Positions 1 through 9,495 of a stretch of DNA of 64,000 bases are shown here, one piece after another. Position 1 is the first letter of the stretch, and each line of letters opens with the position of its first letter. The notes under the pieces were generated by a model. That model was not told the origin of the DNA. It was given only the letters and a program-made list of their open reading frames with translations, and did no database searches. The stretch is from Streptomyces radicis (GTDB taxonomy: Bacteria; Actinomycetota; Actinomycetes; Streptomycetales; Streptomycetaceae): NCBI RefSeq assembly GCF_003626575.1, contig NZ_RBDY01000007.1, positions 124,001 through 188,000 on the forward strand. Reading direction: 5' to 3'. A program made the translations under genes and the position numbers.

Positions 1-197
1 GCGGCCACCATGAGGTCGCCGTCGGGCTTGACCAGGTTGACGGCGGCGAGCTGGAAGCCGAGGGCGGCGTCGACCGCACCGTCGGCGATGGTCTGCAAGG
101 TGTCCGCCATGCTGCGGGCGGTGTTGAGCTTTGCGACGACCTGGTGCAACTCTCGCAGTGAGGCGAGGCGCACATAAGGCTCCGTCTCCGTTTCCAT
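1..197 (-). CDS. cdgB: Diguanylate cyclase CdgB, N-terminal part (runs off the window)
   Basis: Only the first 65 residues are present; the gene continues beyond base 1. The visible start (METETEPYVRLASLRELHQV) and the following alpha-helical stretch into a GAF fold match, from memory, the N-terminus of Streptomyces CdgB, a cytoplasmic GAF-PAS-GGDEF enzyme that makes cyclic di-GMP and affects the timing of development. The catalytic GGDEF domain is outside the window, so the assignment rests on the N-terminus only. The ATG at 195-197 is preceded by a GGGGGAG ribosome site about 3 nt away. The upstream region, shared with the divergent flavin reductase gene, carries a perfect Crp-like palindrome. 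CdgB is a known BldD target; I could not identify a BldD site with confidence. Confidence 0.75.
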   Translation of the reverse strand, partial: METETEPYVRLASLRELHQVVAKLNTARSMADTLQTIADGAVDAALGFQLAAVNLVKPDGDLMVA

Positions 198-291
198 CAC
201 TCCCCCGGCGCGAAATGCACGTGCAGATACACAGGCCACTGAATCACAGGGAGCTGCCCGCTAGGTACACAGGGTCAGCAATTAGTTGCCT

Positions 292-311
292 ACTGTGATT
301 CATGTCACAGT
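292..311. promoter_or_regulatory. Crp-like operator (perfect 7-6-7 palindrome)
   Basis: ACTGTGATTCATGTCACAGT has fully complementary 7-nt arms around a 6-nt centre. It contains TGTGA-N6-TCACA, the classic CRP core, and fits the Streptomyces Crp motif GTG-N6-GNCAC as I recall it. It lies about 95 bp upstream of the cdgB start and about 90 bp upstream of the flavin reductase start, so it could act on either divergent gene. Binding is inferred from sequence only. Confidence 0.6.
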
Positions 312-400
312 GCGAAAGTGCTCGGTCGCGGGATGTAGGACGACGTAGGTCTCGCACTGGTTCCTTGGTCCGATGCACGCCCGGGGCGTGGGGAGTTACG

Positions 401-958
401 GTGTGCGCCGTGTCCCTACCTGCCCGAGAGCACCGGACCGTGCCCCATTCTGGGGGAGTGAGCGACGAGGAGTTCCGCGGCGCCCTCTCCCGGCTCGCCG
501 CCGGGGTCGTGCTGGTGACCGCGCACGACGACGAGGACGGGCCGCACGGCGCCCCCGCGGGCATGACGGCGACCGCGTTCATGTCGGTCTCCCTCGACCC
601 GCCGCTCGTGCTGGTCGGCGTGCGCACGGGCTCGCGCATGGACGAGGTGCTCGAACGCCGACCGCTGTGGGCGGCGTCCCTGCTCGGGGACTCCCACCGC
701 GCGACGGCGGGCCGGTTCGCGATGAAGGGGCGGCTCAGCGACCGGCTGGTCTTCCGGGACGTGCCGCACCGGCTCGGCGAGGTCACGGGGGCGCCCCTGC
801 TGACCGACGCGCTGGCCACCGTCGAGTGCGCGACCGAGCAGCGCGTGGCCGCGGGCGACCACACCCTGGTGATCGGCCGCGTGCTGGCCGCCGAGCTGCC
901 CGCGACGGGCGCGGGGCCCCTGCTCTACTACCGGTCGTCCTACCGCTCGTTGGGCTGA
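401..958 (+). CDS. Flavin reductase family (FMN-binding split-barrel) protein
   Basis: A protein of about 185 residues from GTG 401. The core carries the flavin-reductase-like signature: FRGALSRLAAGVVLVTA, then GMTATAFMSVSLDPPLVLVGV, and a C-terminal LLYYRSSYRSLG. Members bind FMN or FAD and use NAD(P)H to supply reduced flavin to partner monooxygenases, or reduce other substrates; no partner oxygenase is adjacent, so the role is open. GTG 401 is chosen because GGGGAG lies 5 nt upstream. The GTG at 458 also sits by a G-rich stretch but with no spacing, and an ATG at 302 lies inside the Crp-like palindrome and has no ribosome site. The gene is divergent from cdgB. Confidence 0.8.
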   Translation: MCAVSLPAREHRTVPHSGGVSDEEFRGALSRLAAGVVLVTAHDDEDGPHGAPAGMTATAFMSVSLDPPLVLVGVRTGSRMDEVLERRPLWAASLLGDSHRATAGRFAMKGRLSDRLVFRDVPHRLGEVTGAPLLTDALATVECATEQRVAAGDHTLVIGRVLAAELPATGAGPLLYYRSSYRSLG

Positions 959-987
959 GGGCGCACGCCCCCGGCGCGCGACCCCGA

Positions 988-1419
988 TCACTCCCAGCCG
1001 CCCCCGCGCGACCGGCCGCGCTTCACCTCGGCGCGGTGGCGCTTGTCGGCGAGGCGGCGCTCGGTCACCCGGCGCGGCGTGCCACGGGGCCTGCGGGCCC
1101 GGGGCGGCGGCGCGGACGCCTCGGCGAGGAGCGAGGCGAGGCGGCGCGCGGCCGTCTCGCGGTTGCGCCACTGCGAGCGGTGCTCGCTCGCGCGGACCGC
1201 GAGGACGCCGTTGTGCAGCCGCCCGGCGAGCCGGTCGAGGGCGCGCTCCTTCCACACGTCGGGGAGCGCGCGCGTGGCGCCGAGGTCGAAGAGGACCTCG
1301 ACCTGGCTGTCGCTCGTGTTGACGTGCTGCCCACCCGGCCCCGACGACCTGGAGAAACGCCAGCGGAGCTCGGACTCGGGGAGGGAGACGGAGCCGCGGA
1401 TGACATAGGGACCGGACAT
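988..1419 (-). CDS. arfB: Peptidyl-tRNA hydrolase ArfB-type ribosome rescue factor
   Basis: A protein of 143 residues with the class I release-factor GGQ loop (RSSGPGGQHVNTSDSQVEV) near the N-terminus, and a very basic C-terminal tail (RRVTERRLADKRHRAEVKRGRSRG). That layout, a GGQ domain with no codon-recognition domains plus a basic tail that enters the mRNA channel, is typical of ArfB/YaeJ. ArfB releases peptides from ribosomes stalled on non-stop mRNA. The start MSGPYVIRG at 1419 is preferred because GGGGGA lies 11 nt upstream; an in-frame ATG at 1428 is an alternative with poor spacing. It is divergent from terD. Confidence 0.88.
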   Translation of the reverse strand: MSGPYVIRGSVSLPESELRWRFSRSSGPGGQHVNTSDSQVEVLFDLGATRALPDVWKERALDRLAGRLHNGVLAVRASEHRSQWRNRETAARRLASLLAEASAPPPRARRPRGTPRRVTERRLADKRHRAEVKRGRSRGGGWE

Positions 1420-1570
1420 GCGTTCCATGGTCCCCCGCTCGGCCGCGCCTCGCACGCCGGTTTTTCCCGAAACCCGCGTGGAACCCTCCTCCCCCCTGAC
1501 ATCGTTGGGGACAGTGAGAGTAACGTCATCGCAAAGGCGACCCTGAGCGACATGGAATAAGGGGATCTAC

Positions 1571-2146
1571 ATGGGTGTGAGCCTGTCCAAGGGCGGCAAC
1601 GTCTCGCTGAGCAAGGAGGCCCCCGGCCTGACAGCCGTCACCGTCGGTCTCGGCTGGGACGTCCGCACCACGACCGGTGCCGACTTCGACCTGGACGCGA
1701 GCGCCCTCGGCGTGAACGCGGCGGGCAAGATCGTGTCGGACCAGCACTTCATCTTCTACAACAACTTGAAGTCGCCCGACGGCACGATCGAGCACACCGG
1801 CGACAACCTGACGGGTGAGGGCGAGGGCGACGACGAGCAGATCAAGGTCAACCTCGCGGGGCTGCCCGCCGAGGTCGACAAGATCGTGTTCCCGGTGTCG
1901 ATCCACGACGCCGACAACCGCGGCCAGAACTTCGGCCAGGTGCGCAACGCGTTCATCCGCGTGGAGAACCAGTCGGGCGGCGTCGAGCTGGCGCGTTACG
2001 ACCTGACCGAGGACGCCTCCACCGAGACCGCCATGGTCTTCGGCGAGCTGTACCGCAGCGGCGCCGAGTGGAAGTTCCGCGCGGTCGGCCAGGGCTACGC
2101 CTCCGGACTCGCGGGCATCGCCCAGGACTTCGGCGTCAACGTCTGA
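1571..2146 (+). CDS. TerD family protein (tellurium resistance / stress)
   Basis: A protein of 191 residues beginning [20 protein letters not shown], the hallmark TerD/TerE N-terminus. It has acidic calcium-binding clusters ([36 protein letters not shown]) and ends [11 protein letters not shown]. TerD proteins are cytoplasmic calcium-binding stress proteins; Streptomyces genomes carry many paralogues and tellurite resistance is not their only likely role. No other ter genes adjoin it. AAGGGGA sits 5 nt before the ATG. A strong hairpin follows 19 nt after the stop, so it is probably monocistronic. Confidence 0.92.
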   Translation: MGVSLSKGGNVSLSKEAPGLTAVTVGLGWDVRTTTGADFDLDASALGVNAAGKIVSDQHFIFYNNLKSPDGTIEHTGDNLTGEGEGDDEQIKVNLAGLPAEVDKIVFPVSIHDADNRGQNFGQVRNAFIRVENQSGGVELARYDLTEDASTETAMVFGELYRSGAEWKFRAVGQGYASGLAGIAQDFGVNV

Positions 2147-2165
2147 GCCGCCGCCACAGGCGACC

Positions 2166-2193
2166 AAGGCCCCCCGGCCCGCCGGGGGGCCTT
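2166..2193. terminator. Bidirectional hairpin terminator between terD and the pentapeptide gene
   Basis: A perfect 12-bp stem (AAGGCCCCCCGG with its complement CCGGGGGGCCTT) closes a 4-nt loop. It sits between two convergent genes, terD ending at 2146 and the pentapeptide protein ending at 2208, so it can serve both strands. Confidence 0.85.
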
Positions 2194-2207
2194 CCGCGTC
2201 CCCGGGG

Positions 2208-2873
2208 TCAGTCGGCCACCCGCACGCCGAGCTCCGCCGCCAGGTGCGGGGCCAGGTCGAGCAGCTGACCCGGCGTGATCACCGCCCCCCTGAGCCGGTC
2301 CGCGCCGCGCAGCAGGCTCAGGCCGACCGCGCCGCGCAGATCCGTGTCCTTGCACGTCGCCGCCGTCAGATCGACGTCGCGCAGGTCGCAGCCGTCGAAC
2401 GAGACGCGCTCGAGGCGTGCGCCCGCGAAGTCCGGCTCGACCAGGACGCAGTCACGGAAGGTGACATCGGTGAGCGTGGCCTGGCGGAGGTTCAGGTAGT
2501 CGATCTTGCCGCCCTCGATCAGCACGCGGGTGAGCGTGGCGCCGCTGAGCTGTATACCACCGAGCCTGGCGTCCCTGATCTCCACGTCACGCAGCGAGGC
2601 CTCGGAAAGGGCCGTGCCGACGCCGCGCACATCCGTCAGCAGCGTGTCGACGAACCGGGCGCGCTTCATCCCGGCCGCGTCGAGCACGCACCGCCGCAGC
2701 GCGCAGTCGAGGAAGCTCGCCCCCGGCGCCGCCGCGTCCGTCAGGTCGAGCCCGTCGAACTCCACCTCGTCGTAGTCCCCCGAGGGCTCGAGGCGCTCGC
2801 CGTCGAACGGGCGCAGCTCGGCGAGGGTCACATCGGGGCGCCGTGGGGGCTTGACCAGGTCTCGTTCCGCCAT
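2208..2873 (-). CDS. Pentapeptide-repeat protein
   Basis: A protein of 221 residues. The middle (about residues 40-195) shows five-residue periodicity with Leu/Phe at the centre and Asp, Ala or Arg around it: FDGLDLTDA, ASLRDVEIRDARLGGIQLSGATL, FAGARLERVSFDGCDLRDVDL. This predicts a right-handed quadrilateral beta-helix. Some family members mimic DNA and protect gyrase (Qnr, MfpA); others have no known role, and nothing here points to a target. The start MAERDLVKPP at 2873 is chosen because the homologous part begins there. The gene is divergent from the quinone reductase gene, with about 100 bp between the starts. Confidence 0.85.
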   Translation of the reverse strand: MAERDLVKPPRRPDVTLAELRPFDGERLEPSGDYDEVEFDGLDLTDAAAPGASFLDCALRRCVLDAAGMKRARFVDTLLTDVRGVGTALSEASLRDVEIRDARLGGIQLSGATLTRVLIEGGKIDYLNLRQATLTDVTFRDCVLVEPDFAGARLERVSFDGCDLRDVDLTAATCKDTDLRGAVGLSLLRGADRLRGAVITPGQLLDLAPHLAAELGVRVAD

Positions 2874-2980
2874 GGCCCCATCCTGCCGCCCGCCACTGAC
2901 AACGCCCCCTCCTCTTGACTTCAAGGGCACTTGAGGTAGCAAGCTGGCCCCTCGCGGGACCACCGAGAGGGAGAGCGCCC

Positions 2981-3985
2981 ATGCACGCCGTCCGTCTGCA
3001 CGCCTTCGGGCCGCCGGAGAACCTCCGTTACGAGGAGGTGCCCGACCCCGAGCCAGGGCCGGGCCAGGTGCGGATCGCCGTGGCGGCGGCCGGGGTCCAT
3101 GTCGTGGACACGGCGCTGCGGGCGGGGCCGCTCGGCGGGAGCTTCCCGGTGCCCGATCTGCCCACCGTCCCGGGCCGCGAGGTCGCGGGCACCGTGGACG
3201 CGGTGGGCGAGGGCACCGACGCGTCGTGGCTCGGCCGCCGTGTGGTGGCGCACCTCGGCATGGTCCCCGGCGGCTACGCGGAGCTCGCCGTCACCGGCGC
3301 GGACCGGCTGCACGCGCTCCCCGACGAGGTGGCGGAGAGCCACGCCGTCGCCATGGTCGGCACGGGGCGCATGACGATGGGCATCCTGCGCTTCGCCGAC
3401 CCGGGCCCAGGCGACACCGTGCTCGTGCTGGCCGCCGCAGGGGGCATCGGGGCGCTCCTGGTGCAGCACGCGAAGCGGCGCGGCGCGGCCGTGATCGGGG
3501 CGGCGGGCGGCCGGGCCAAGACCGCGGCGGTCGCCGACCTGGGGGCCGACCTGGCCGTCGACCACACGCGCGAGGGCTGGGCCGACCGGGTGCGGGCGGC
3601 CTATGGCGACCGGCCCGTGAGCCTGCTCTACGAGGGCGTGGGCGGCGCGAACGCCAGGGCGGCGCTGCGGCTGCTCGGGCCCGGGGGCGTCCATGTCACC
3701 TATGGCTCGTTCTCGGCCGAGCCGGGCGCCGACGCGACGGCCGCCCTGCCCGAACGGGAGGCGGCGGAGCGGGAGATCGTCTCGCGCCCGGTGCTCGGGC
3801 AGCCGCTGTTCGACAAGATCGGCGGCCCGGAGAACCTGCCGGTGCTCGAGCGCGAGTCCCTGGCCGCGCTGGCCTCGGGCGCCCTCACGCCCCTGACACA
3901 CCACTTCGCGCTGTCCGACGCGGCCGGGGCCCATCGGGCGATCGAGACCCGGGCCACCATCGGCAAGGTCGTGCTGGTTCCCTGA
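2981..3985 (+). CDS. Zinc-independent quinone / NADPH oxidoreductase (MDR family)
   Basis: A protein of 334 residues with a GroES-like N-terminal half (MHAVRLHAFGPPENLRYEEV, PGREVAGTVDAVGEGTDASW) and a Rossmann half with the dinucleotide motif VLVLAAAGGIGALLVQHAKRRGA near residues 147-168. The catalytic zinc and structural cysteine ligands of alcohol dehydrogenases are absent, which fits the quinone oxidoreductase branch. Such enzymes reduce quinones or enones with NADPH in the cytoplasm; the real substrate is unknown. The start at 2981 has a GAGAGGGAGAG ribosome site; an in-frame earlier codon at 2915 would add an unconserved leader overlapping the divergent promoter. Confidence 0.87.
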   Translation: MHAVRLHAFGPPENLRYEEVPDPEPGPGQVRIAVAAAGVHVVDTALRAGPLGGSFPVPDLPTVPGREVAGTVDAVGEGTDASWLGRRVVAHLGMVPGGYAELAVTGADRLHALPDEVAESHAVAMVGTGRMTMGILRFADPGPGDTVLVLAAAGGIGALLVQHAKRRGAAVIGAAGGRAKTAAVADLGADLAVDHTREGWADRVRAAYGDRPVSLLYEGVGGANARAALRLLGPGGVHVTYGSFSAEPGADATAALPEREAAEREIVSRPVLGQPLFDKIGGPENLPVLERESLAALASGALTPLTHHFALSDAAGAHRAIETRATIGKVVLVP

Positions 3986-4059
3986 CCGTACGGGGGCGGT
4001 CAGGGAACCAGCGGCCACCGACGTCGAACGATCAACGCCGAATGTTCAAGGCCGAACGA

Positions 4060-6198
4060 TCAGACCCGGACGGCCTCGATCAGCACCAGTCGCTCGGGCC
4101 ACTGGATGGGGGCGCGCACCCCGACCGTCGCCAGGGCGCGCCCCGGCAGCGTCACGCCCTCGTTCCACCAGGGCAGCCTCCCAGGGCGCGACCCCACGAG
4201 CCGGTCGCCGGGGGCCAGCGGCGCGACCCGGTAGGTGGCGTCGGGGTCCAGCCCCGGCAGCGTCACGCGCCCGGGCGGCGATACCGCGCTCGTCGCCATC
4301 TGCACCCACGCGTAGACGGCGCGCGAACGGTCCTCTGCCACCACGCCGTGCGTCCACAGCGCCGGGTCGGGGTGGTCGCCGCGCACCACGGCGCCGCCGT
4401 GCAGCAGCGGGCGCAGCCGCTTGTACAGCGCGATCCACTCGATGAGCGCCGCCCGGTCCTCCGGGGTCGAACGGGTCAGGTCCCACTCGATGCCGAAGTG
4501 CCCGAAGAGCGCGGTCCCCGCCCTGAAGCCCAGGGCGTGCGTGCGCCCCGTGGTGTGCGCCGTGGGCGCCCCGACGTGCGCGCCCATCAGCTCGGGCGGG
4601 AGCAGCAGGCCGGTGAAGCGCTGGATCTGCTGGCGTTCGACCGCGTCGATGCAGTCGCTCGTCCACACGCGGTCGGTGCGCTCGAGGATGCCCAGGTCGA
4701 CGCGGCCTCCGCCGGACGAGCAGGACTCGATCTCCAGGTCGGGGTGGCGCGCGCGCAGCTCGTCGAGCAGCCGGTAGACGGCCTCGGTCTGGGCGTGCAC
4801 GCCGGCGCGCCCCGTGGGGCTGTGGCCCGCGTCGACCAGGTCGCGGTTGTGGTCCCACTTGAGATAGGTCAGCGCGTACTCGGTGACCAGCGCGTCGAGG
4901 CGCTCCAGGATGTAGGCGTACGCGCCGGCGTGGCCGAGGTCGAGGACCTGCTGGTTGCGCGACTCGGGCGGCAGCCGGTCGCCCGTGGCCAGGATCCACT
5001 CGGGGTGCGCGCGGGCCAGGTCGGAGTCGGGGTTGACCATCTCGGGCTCGACCCACAGGCCGAACTCGATGCCGAGCGACCGCACATGGCGGGCCAGCGG
5101 GTGCAGCCCCTCGGGCCACACGCCCTCGTCCACGTACCAGTCGCCCAGGCCCGCGTGGTCGTCGCGCCGCCCCCTGAACCACCCGTCGTCCAGCACGAAC
5201 CGCTCCGCGCCCACCTCGGCCGCGAGGTCGGCGAGCTCGGTGAGCTTGCCGAGGTCGTGGTCGAAGTAGACGGCCTCCCAGACGTTGAGCGTCACAGGCC
5301 GTGGCGTGCGCGGATGGCGCTCGCGCCCGCGCAGATAGCCGTGGAAGCGGGCGGCCAGCTCATCGAGGCCGCGCCCCCAACTGCCGTAGACCCAGGGGGT
5401 CGTATACGACTCGCCCGCGCCGAGCGCCAGCTCGCCCGCGAGCAGCAGCTCGCCGCCGCCCAGGATCGCGGCCCCGGTGTGGGTGCGTTCGGCCAGCGAG
5501 CGTTGGTTCCCGCTCCAGGCCACGTGCACGCCCCAGACCTCGCCCGACCTGAAGCCGAAGCCGCGCTCGCCCGCGACGTGCACGGTCGCCGCGTCGGTGC
5601 CGGTGCGGCCCTTGCGGTTCTCGCGCAGATGCGTCCCGATGGTGAACGCGTGCCGCTGCGGGGTGCGTTCGCGCAGGTGCCGCCCTGTCATGTCGAGTAT
5701 CTCGGTGGCGCGCTCGGGCACGGGCAGGGTGAGGAGCACCCCGGAGAGGGTGAACGGGGCGCGGTCGGCCGCCGCCGTGCTGCTCACGGTGGCGCGCTGG
5801 CGCACGAGGCCGCTCGCGGTCAGCTCGATCTCCAGGCGGAGTTCGAGCGCGGCCGTGCCGTCCTTCGCGGTCACCGTGAGTGCCCGCCCTGTGGCCTCGG
5901 CCGACGTGACGGCGAAGGCCGTGGAGAAGTCGGCGCCCGCACGGTGCCCCGTCAGGCCCGGGGTGCCGAGCCAGCCCGCCGCATGCTCGGGCAGCACGGC
6001 GACCGGGACGACGACATCCACGTTGTTGGAGGCGGTCTGCGGCACCTCGGCGCGGGCGAGCGCGGCGAGAACGCCCTGGTCGAGCCCGTCTCCCAGGTCC
6101 TCCCCCCAGTGCAGGACCCGGGGCAGCCCGGTACCGGTGCAGTCCAGCACGAGGCTGGTGCCCGCGGAACGGAGGTGGACGAGGGTCCCGTCGCGCAT
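4060..6198 (-). CDS. Alpha-galactosidase, GH36 family
   Basis: A protein of 712 residues, normal length for the group with an N-terminal beta-supersandwich, a central (beta/alpha)8 barrel and a C-terminal beta domain. Catalytic motifs are present: YLKWDHNRD (nucleophile Asp near residue 449) and WTSDCIDAVER (acid/base Asp near residue 514), plus FVLDDGWFRG and FGLWVEPEMVNPDSDL. It hydrolyses terminal alpha-1,6-galactose from melibiose or raffinose-type sugars. There is no signal peptide, so it acts on imported oligosaccharides. The gene stands alone and no sugar ABC permease adjoins, but the shared ABC ATPase gene msiK is the next protein gene on the other strand. Confidence 0.93.
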   Translation of the reverse strand: MRDGTLVHLRSAGTSLVLDCTGTGLPRVLHWGEDLGDGLDQGVLAALARAEVPQTASNNVDVVVPVAVLPEHAAGWLGTPGLTGHRAGADFSTAFAVTSAEATGRALTVTAKDGTAALELRLEIELTASGLVRQRATVSSTAAADRAPFTLSGVLLTLPVPERATEILDMTGRHLRERTPQRHAFTIGTHLRENRKGRTGTDAATVHVAGERGFGFRSGEVWGVHVAWSGNQRSLAERTHTGAAILGGGELLLAGELALGAGESYTTPWVYGSWGRGLDELAARFHGYLRGRERHPRTPRPVTLNVWEAVYFDHDLGKLTELADLAAEVGAERFVLDDGWFRGRRDDHAGLGDWYVDEGVWPEGLHPLARHVRSLGIEFGLWVEPEMVNPDSDLARAHPEWILATGDRLPPESRNQQVLDLGHAGAYAYILERLDALVTEYALTYLKWDHNRDLVDAGHSPTGRAGVHAQTEAVYRLLDELRARHPDLEIESCSSGGGRVDLGILERTDRVWTSDCIDAVERQQIQRFTGLLLPPELMGAHVGAPTAHTTGRTHALGFRAGTALFGHFGIEWDLTRSTPEDRAALIEWIALYKRLRPLLHGGAVVRGDHPDPALWTHGVVAEDRSRAVYAWVQMATSAVSPPGRVTLPGLDPDATYRVAPLAPGDRLVGSRPGRLPWWNEGVTLPGRALATVGVRAPIQWPERLVLIEAVRV

Positions 6199-6380
6199 CT
6201 GTCATCCCCTGATCGATCCTGTTGAGACATGCGCGATATTTCTATGGTCGGACATCGAGGCCCGTCAAGGGAGATCCCGGGCACGAGGGGAGCACGACAG
6301 GAGCACGACGGAGGCCGACGAGGGCCGCGGGGAGGCGTGAACGGGCCCGGCGCGGGCCCGCGCCGGGGACGCGGAGAGTG

Positions 6381-6457
6381 TGGAGCCGCCTGTCGGATTC
6401 GAACCGACGACCTGCTGTTTACAAGACAGCTGCTCTGGCCGACTGAGCTAAGGCGGC
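6381..6457 (-). tRNA. tRNA-Thr (anticodon TGT)
   Basis: Read on the minus strand, the sequence folds as a complete cloverleaf of 77 nt. The acceptor stem GCCGCCT pairs with AGGCGGC, the D arm contains TTAGCTCAGTCGG, the anticodon stem GCTGT/ACAGC encloses loop CTTGTAA with anticodon TGT, and the T arm contains GGTTCGAATCC. The discriminator base is T and CCA is encoded. It decodes ACA and wobble ACN threonine codons. Confidence 0.96.
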
Positions 6458-6668
6458 GACGGCTGATCCAGGGTACACGGGCGCGAACAGCCGGTCGGCG
6501 GACGCGTACGACGTCCCACCGATCATGCGATCACTATTTTTGCGCACCGGCTACTGACTTTCCCACCCGTTTCGAGTTAGGTTCACTCAGCGTCCATTTA
6601 CATGGCCGTCACACCTTCCTACTCGGATCGTCCGGCACGTTCCTGCCGGTAGAAGGAGACAGAGAGAC

Positions 6669-7808
<1,140 letters not shown>

Positions 7809-7813
7809 CCCCA

Positions 7814-7878
7814 GGCGGCTCTCCGAGCCGCCCACGGCACCAGGGCCGTGTCCCCGCAGCGTGGCGGGGGCACGGCCC
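7814..7878 (+). terminator. Tandem hairpins after msiK
   Basis: The first is GGCGGCT/AGCCGCC (7814-7820 with 7826-7832, loop CTCCG). The second pairs GGGCCGTGTCCCCGC (7843-7857) with GCGGGGGCACGGCCC (7864-7878) with a single G-T wobble and a 6-nt loop, followed by TT. Together they make a strong terminator within 70 nt of the msiK stop. Confidence 0.8.
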
Positions 7879-8007
7879 TTCGCCTGTCGGCGGGCCGATC
7901 GAAAACCCCGGGACAGCGTCACCCACGAGGGTGGCGGGATGTATCCACGTCACTACTCCTCGCTACCATTCTCCAAGCCCGTCACCGTCTCGCGAGGAAG
8001 ACCTCAA

Positions 8008-8409
8008 GTGAATCAGGCACTCCGACACATCGGCAGAAGTCTCGCCATCGCCCTCCCGGCCGTCCTGGTGCTCTCCGGGACCCTCGCCGTCACCCATGTC
8101 CCCTGGGCGGGCACGCCCAGCGGGACGCAGATGCTGACCGCGTCGGCCGAGCAGCAACGGCAGGCGCCGGAGGACGTGCTGCGCGACCAGTTGGTCACCA
8201 CGCTGCGCGCGCAGGACCCGGGCGTCGCGCTGACCGAGCTCCAGCGGGCCGTCGACCGCGACCCGGCCCTCGCGCCGCACTGCCAGGACATCGCGCGGGC
8301 GCTCGGCGAGGCGGCCGTGGAGAAGTACGGAAGCCCCCAGCGCGCCCAGCAGCACGCGCGCCCCGTGTGCGACACCGCGTACGCCTCGGGCGTCGCGGCC
8401 GCCAACTGA
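8008..8409 (+). CDS. Small secreted or membrane-anchored hypothetical protein
   Basis: A protein of 133 residues from GTG 8008, which has a near-ideal GAGGAAG ribosome site 7 nt upstream. The N-terminus is a signal sequence or anchor (a basic segment, then IALPAVLVLSGTLAVTHVPWAG). The mature part is helical (EDVLRDQLVTTLRAQDPGVALTELQRAVDRDP) and ends with two cysteines about 30 residues apart (APHCQDI and RPVCDTA) that could form a disulphide outside the membrane. I do not recognise a named family. It lies between msiK and the nucleotidyltransferase gene on the same strand, separated from msiK by a terminator. Confidence 0.75.
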   Translation: MNQALRHIGRSLAIALPAVLVLSGTLAVTHVPWAGTPSGTQMLTASAEQQRQAPEDVLRDQLVTTLRAQDPGVALTELQRAVDRDPALAPHCQDIARALGEAAVEKYGSPQRAQQHARPVCDTAYASGVAAAN

Positions 8410-8461
8410 AGGGCGGCACCCGGCCGTTCTCCGCGCTCACCGCACCGCATAGGCTGCCCGC

Positions 8462-9211
8462 ATGACGCAAGCCCCGCTCGACGCCCCGCAGCCGACGCAG
8501 GCCGTGGTCCTGGCCGGGGGCCAGGGCTCGCGGCTGCGCCCGTACACCGACGACCGGCCGAAGCCGATGGTGGAGATCCCCGGCACCGGGGTGCCGATCA
8601 TCGGCCACCAGCTCGCCTGGCTCGCCGCCGAGGGCGTCACGGACGCCGTCGTCTCCTGCGGGCACCTCGCCGAAGTCCTCCAGGAGTGGCTGGACTCGGC
8701 CGATCTGCCGCTGCGCGTCACCACCGTCGTGGAGAGCGAGCCACTGGGCCGCGGCGGCGGCCTCAAGCACGCCGCCGCCGCGCTGCCGCGCCCCCACGAG
8801 CCGTGGTTCGCCACCAACGGCGACATCTGGACCCGCTTCTCGCTGCGCGAGATGTCCGAGTTCCACGAGGAGCGCGACGCGTTGGCCACCCTCGCGCTCG
8901 CCCGCCCGCGGATCCCCTGGGGCGTGGTCGAGACCGACGAGTTCGGCCATGTCCTCGACTTCATCGAGGCCCCGCCCTCGCCCTATCTGATCAACGCCGG
9001 CATCTATGTCTTCGCCGCCGAGTTCACCAAGCTGCTGCCTGACCGCGGCGACCACGAGCGCACCACGTTCCCCCGCCTCGCGAGGGAACGCAGGCTGGCG
9101 GGCTTCCCGTTGCCGCAGGGCGCGTACTGGCGGGCCATCGACACCGCCAAGGACCTGACCCAGGCCGCGCGCGACCTGGCTGCTCCGCAGGCTCCCCCGT
9201 CTCGTCCGTGA
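8462..9211 (+). CDS. NDP-sugar-type nucleotidyltransferase
   Basis: A protein of 249 residues. The N-terminal signature LAGGQGSRLRPYTDDRPKPM (about 18-37) binds the nucleotide triphosphate, and ATNGDIWTRF carries the metal-binding Asp. This is the glucose-1-phosphate or mannose-1-phosphate nucleotidyltransferase fold; the sugar and base are not predictable, and there is no C-terminal left-handed helix for acyltransfer. TAGGCT (8450-8455) lies 6 nt before the ATG with no ribosome site, so the mRNA is probably leaderless. The last few codons overlap, antisense, a sigma-factor gene scar. Confidence 0.85.
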   Translation: MTQAPLDAPQPTQAVVLAGGQGSRLRPYTDDRPKPMVEIPGTGVPIIGHQLAWLAAEGVTDAVVSCGHLAEVLQEWLDSADLPLRVTTVVESEPLGRGGGLKHAAAALPRPHEPWFATNGDIWTRFSLREMSEFHEERDALATLALARPRIPWGVVETDEFGHVLDFIEAPPSPYLINAGIYVFAAEFTKLLPDRGDHERTTFPRLARERRLAGFPLPQGAYWRAIDTAKDLTQAARDLAAPQAPPSRP

Positions 9212-9449
9212 CCTCGCGCGCGACGACCGCCGAGCCATCGAACACCGTGCCCGACGGGTGGAAGAAGCCGTCCTCGACCCGCTCGGAGCGGGCGCCCAGG
9301 TAGGCGCCCGTGTCCTCGTCGGAACGGATCGTGCCGACCCGCACGCCGAGCGCCTCCGCCGCCTCGGCGTAGCTCAGCCTCGACCACACGCACAGCACCG
9401 CGGCACGGCGCGCCGCGGCGCGCACGGGGGCGTGCAGGGAATGGCTCAC
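9190..9449 (-). pseudogene. Scar of an ECF sigma factor fused to its CU044_5270-type partner
   Basis: Reading minus from GTG 9449, the frame first gives RRAAVLCVWSRLSYAEAAEALGVRVGTIRS in two parts (AAVLCVWSRLS, then YAEAAEALGVRVGTIRS), which is the helix-turn-helix of sigma-70 region 4. It passes directly into DTGAYLGARSERVEDG and VFDGSAVVAREVTDETGEP, which resembles the C-terminal end of CU044_5270-family proteins usually encoded just downstream of such sigma factors. The rest of both proteins is missing and the frame has no sensible stop, running into the 3' end of the opposite-strand gene. I read this as a deletion that joined two neighbouring genes. Confidence 0.65.
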
Positions 9450-9495
9450 CCCAGGTGATGATCCGTCACACCATGTCAATCACCGAGTAGCTCAC

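Noticed and set aside
302..400. Flavin reductase starting at ATG 302.
   Set aside because: The ATG lies inside the Crp-like palindrome without a ribosome site; GTG 401 with GGGGAG is better.
3226..6225. A 999-codon plus-strand frame opposite the GH36 gene.
   Set aside because: It is antisense to a gene with intact catalytic motifs, is Arg/Ala/Gly-rich, and has no start signals; it is a high-GC shadow.
6183..6380. A sugar-responsive operator upstream of the alpha-galactosidase gene.
   Set aside because: I found no convincing palindrome of LacI or DasR type in the interval.
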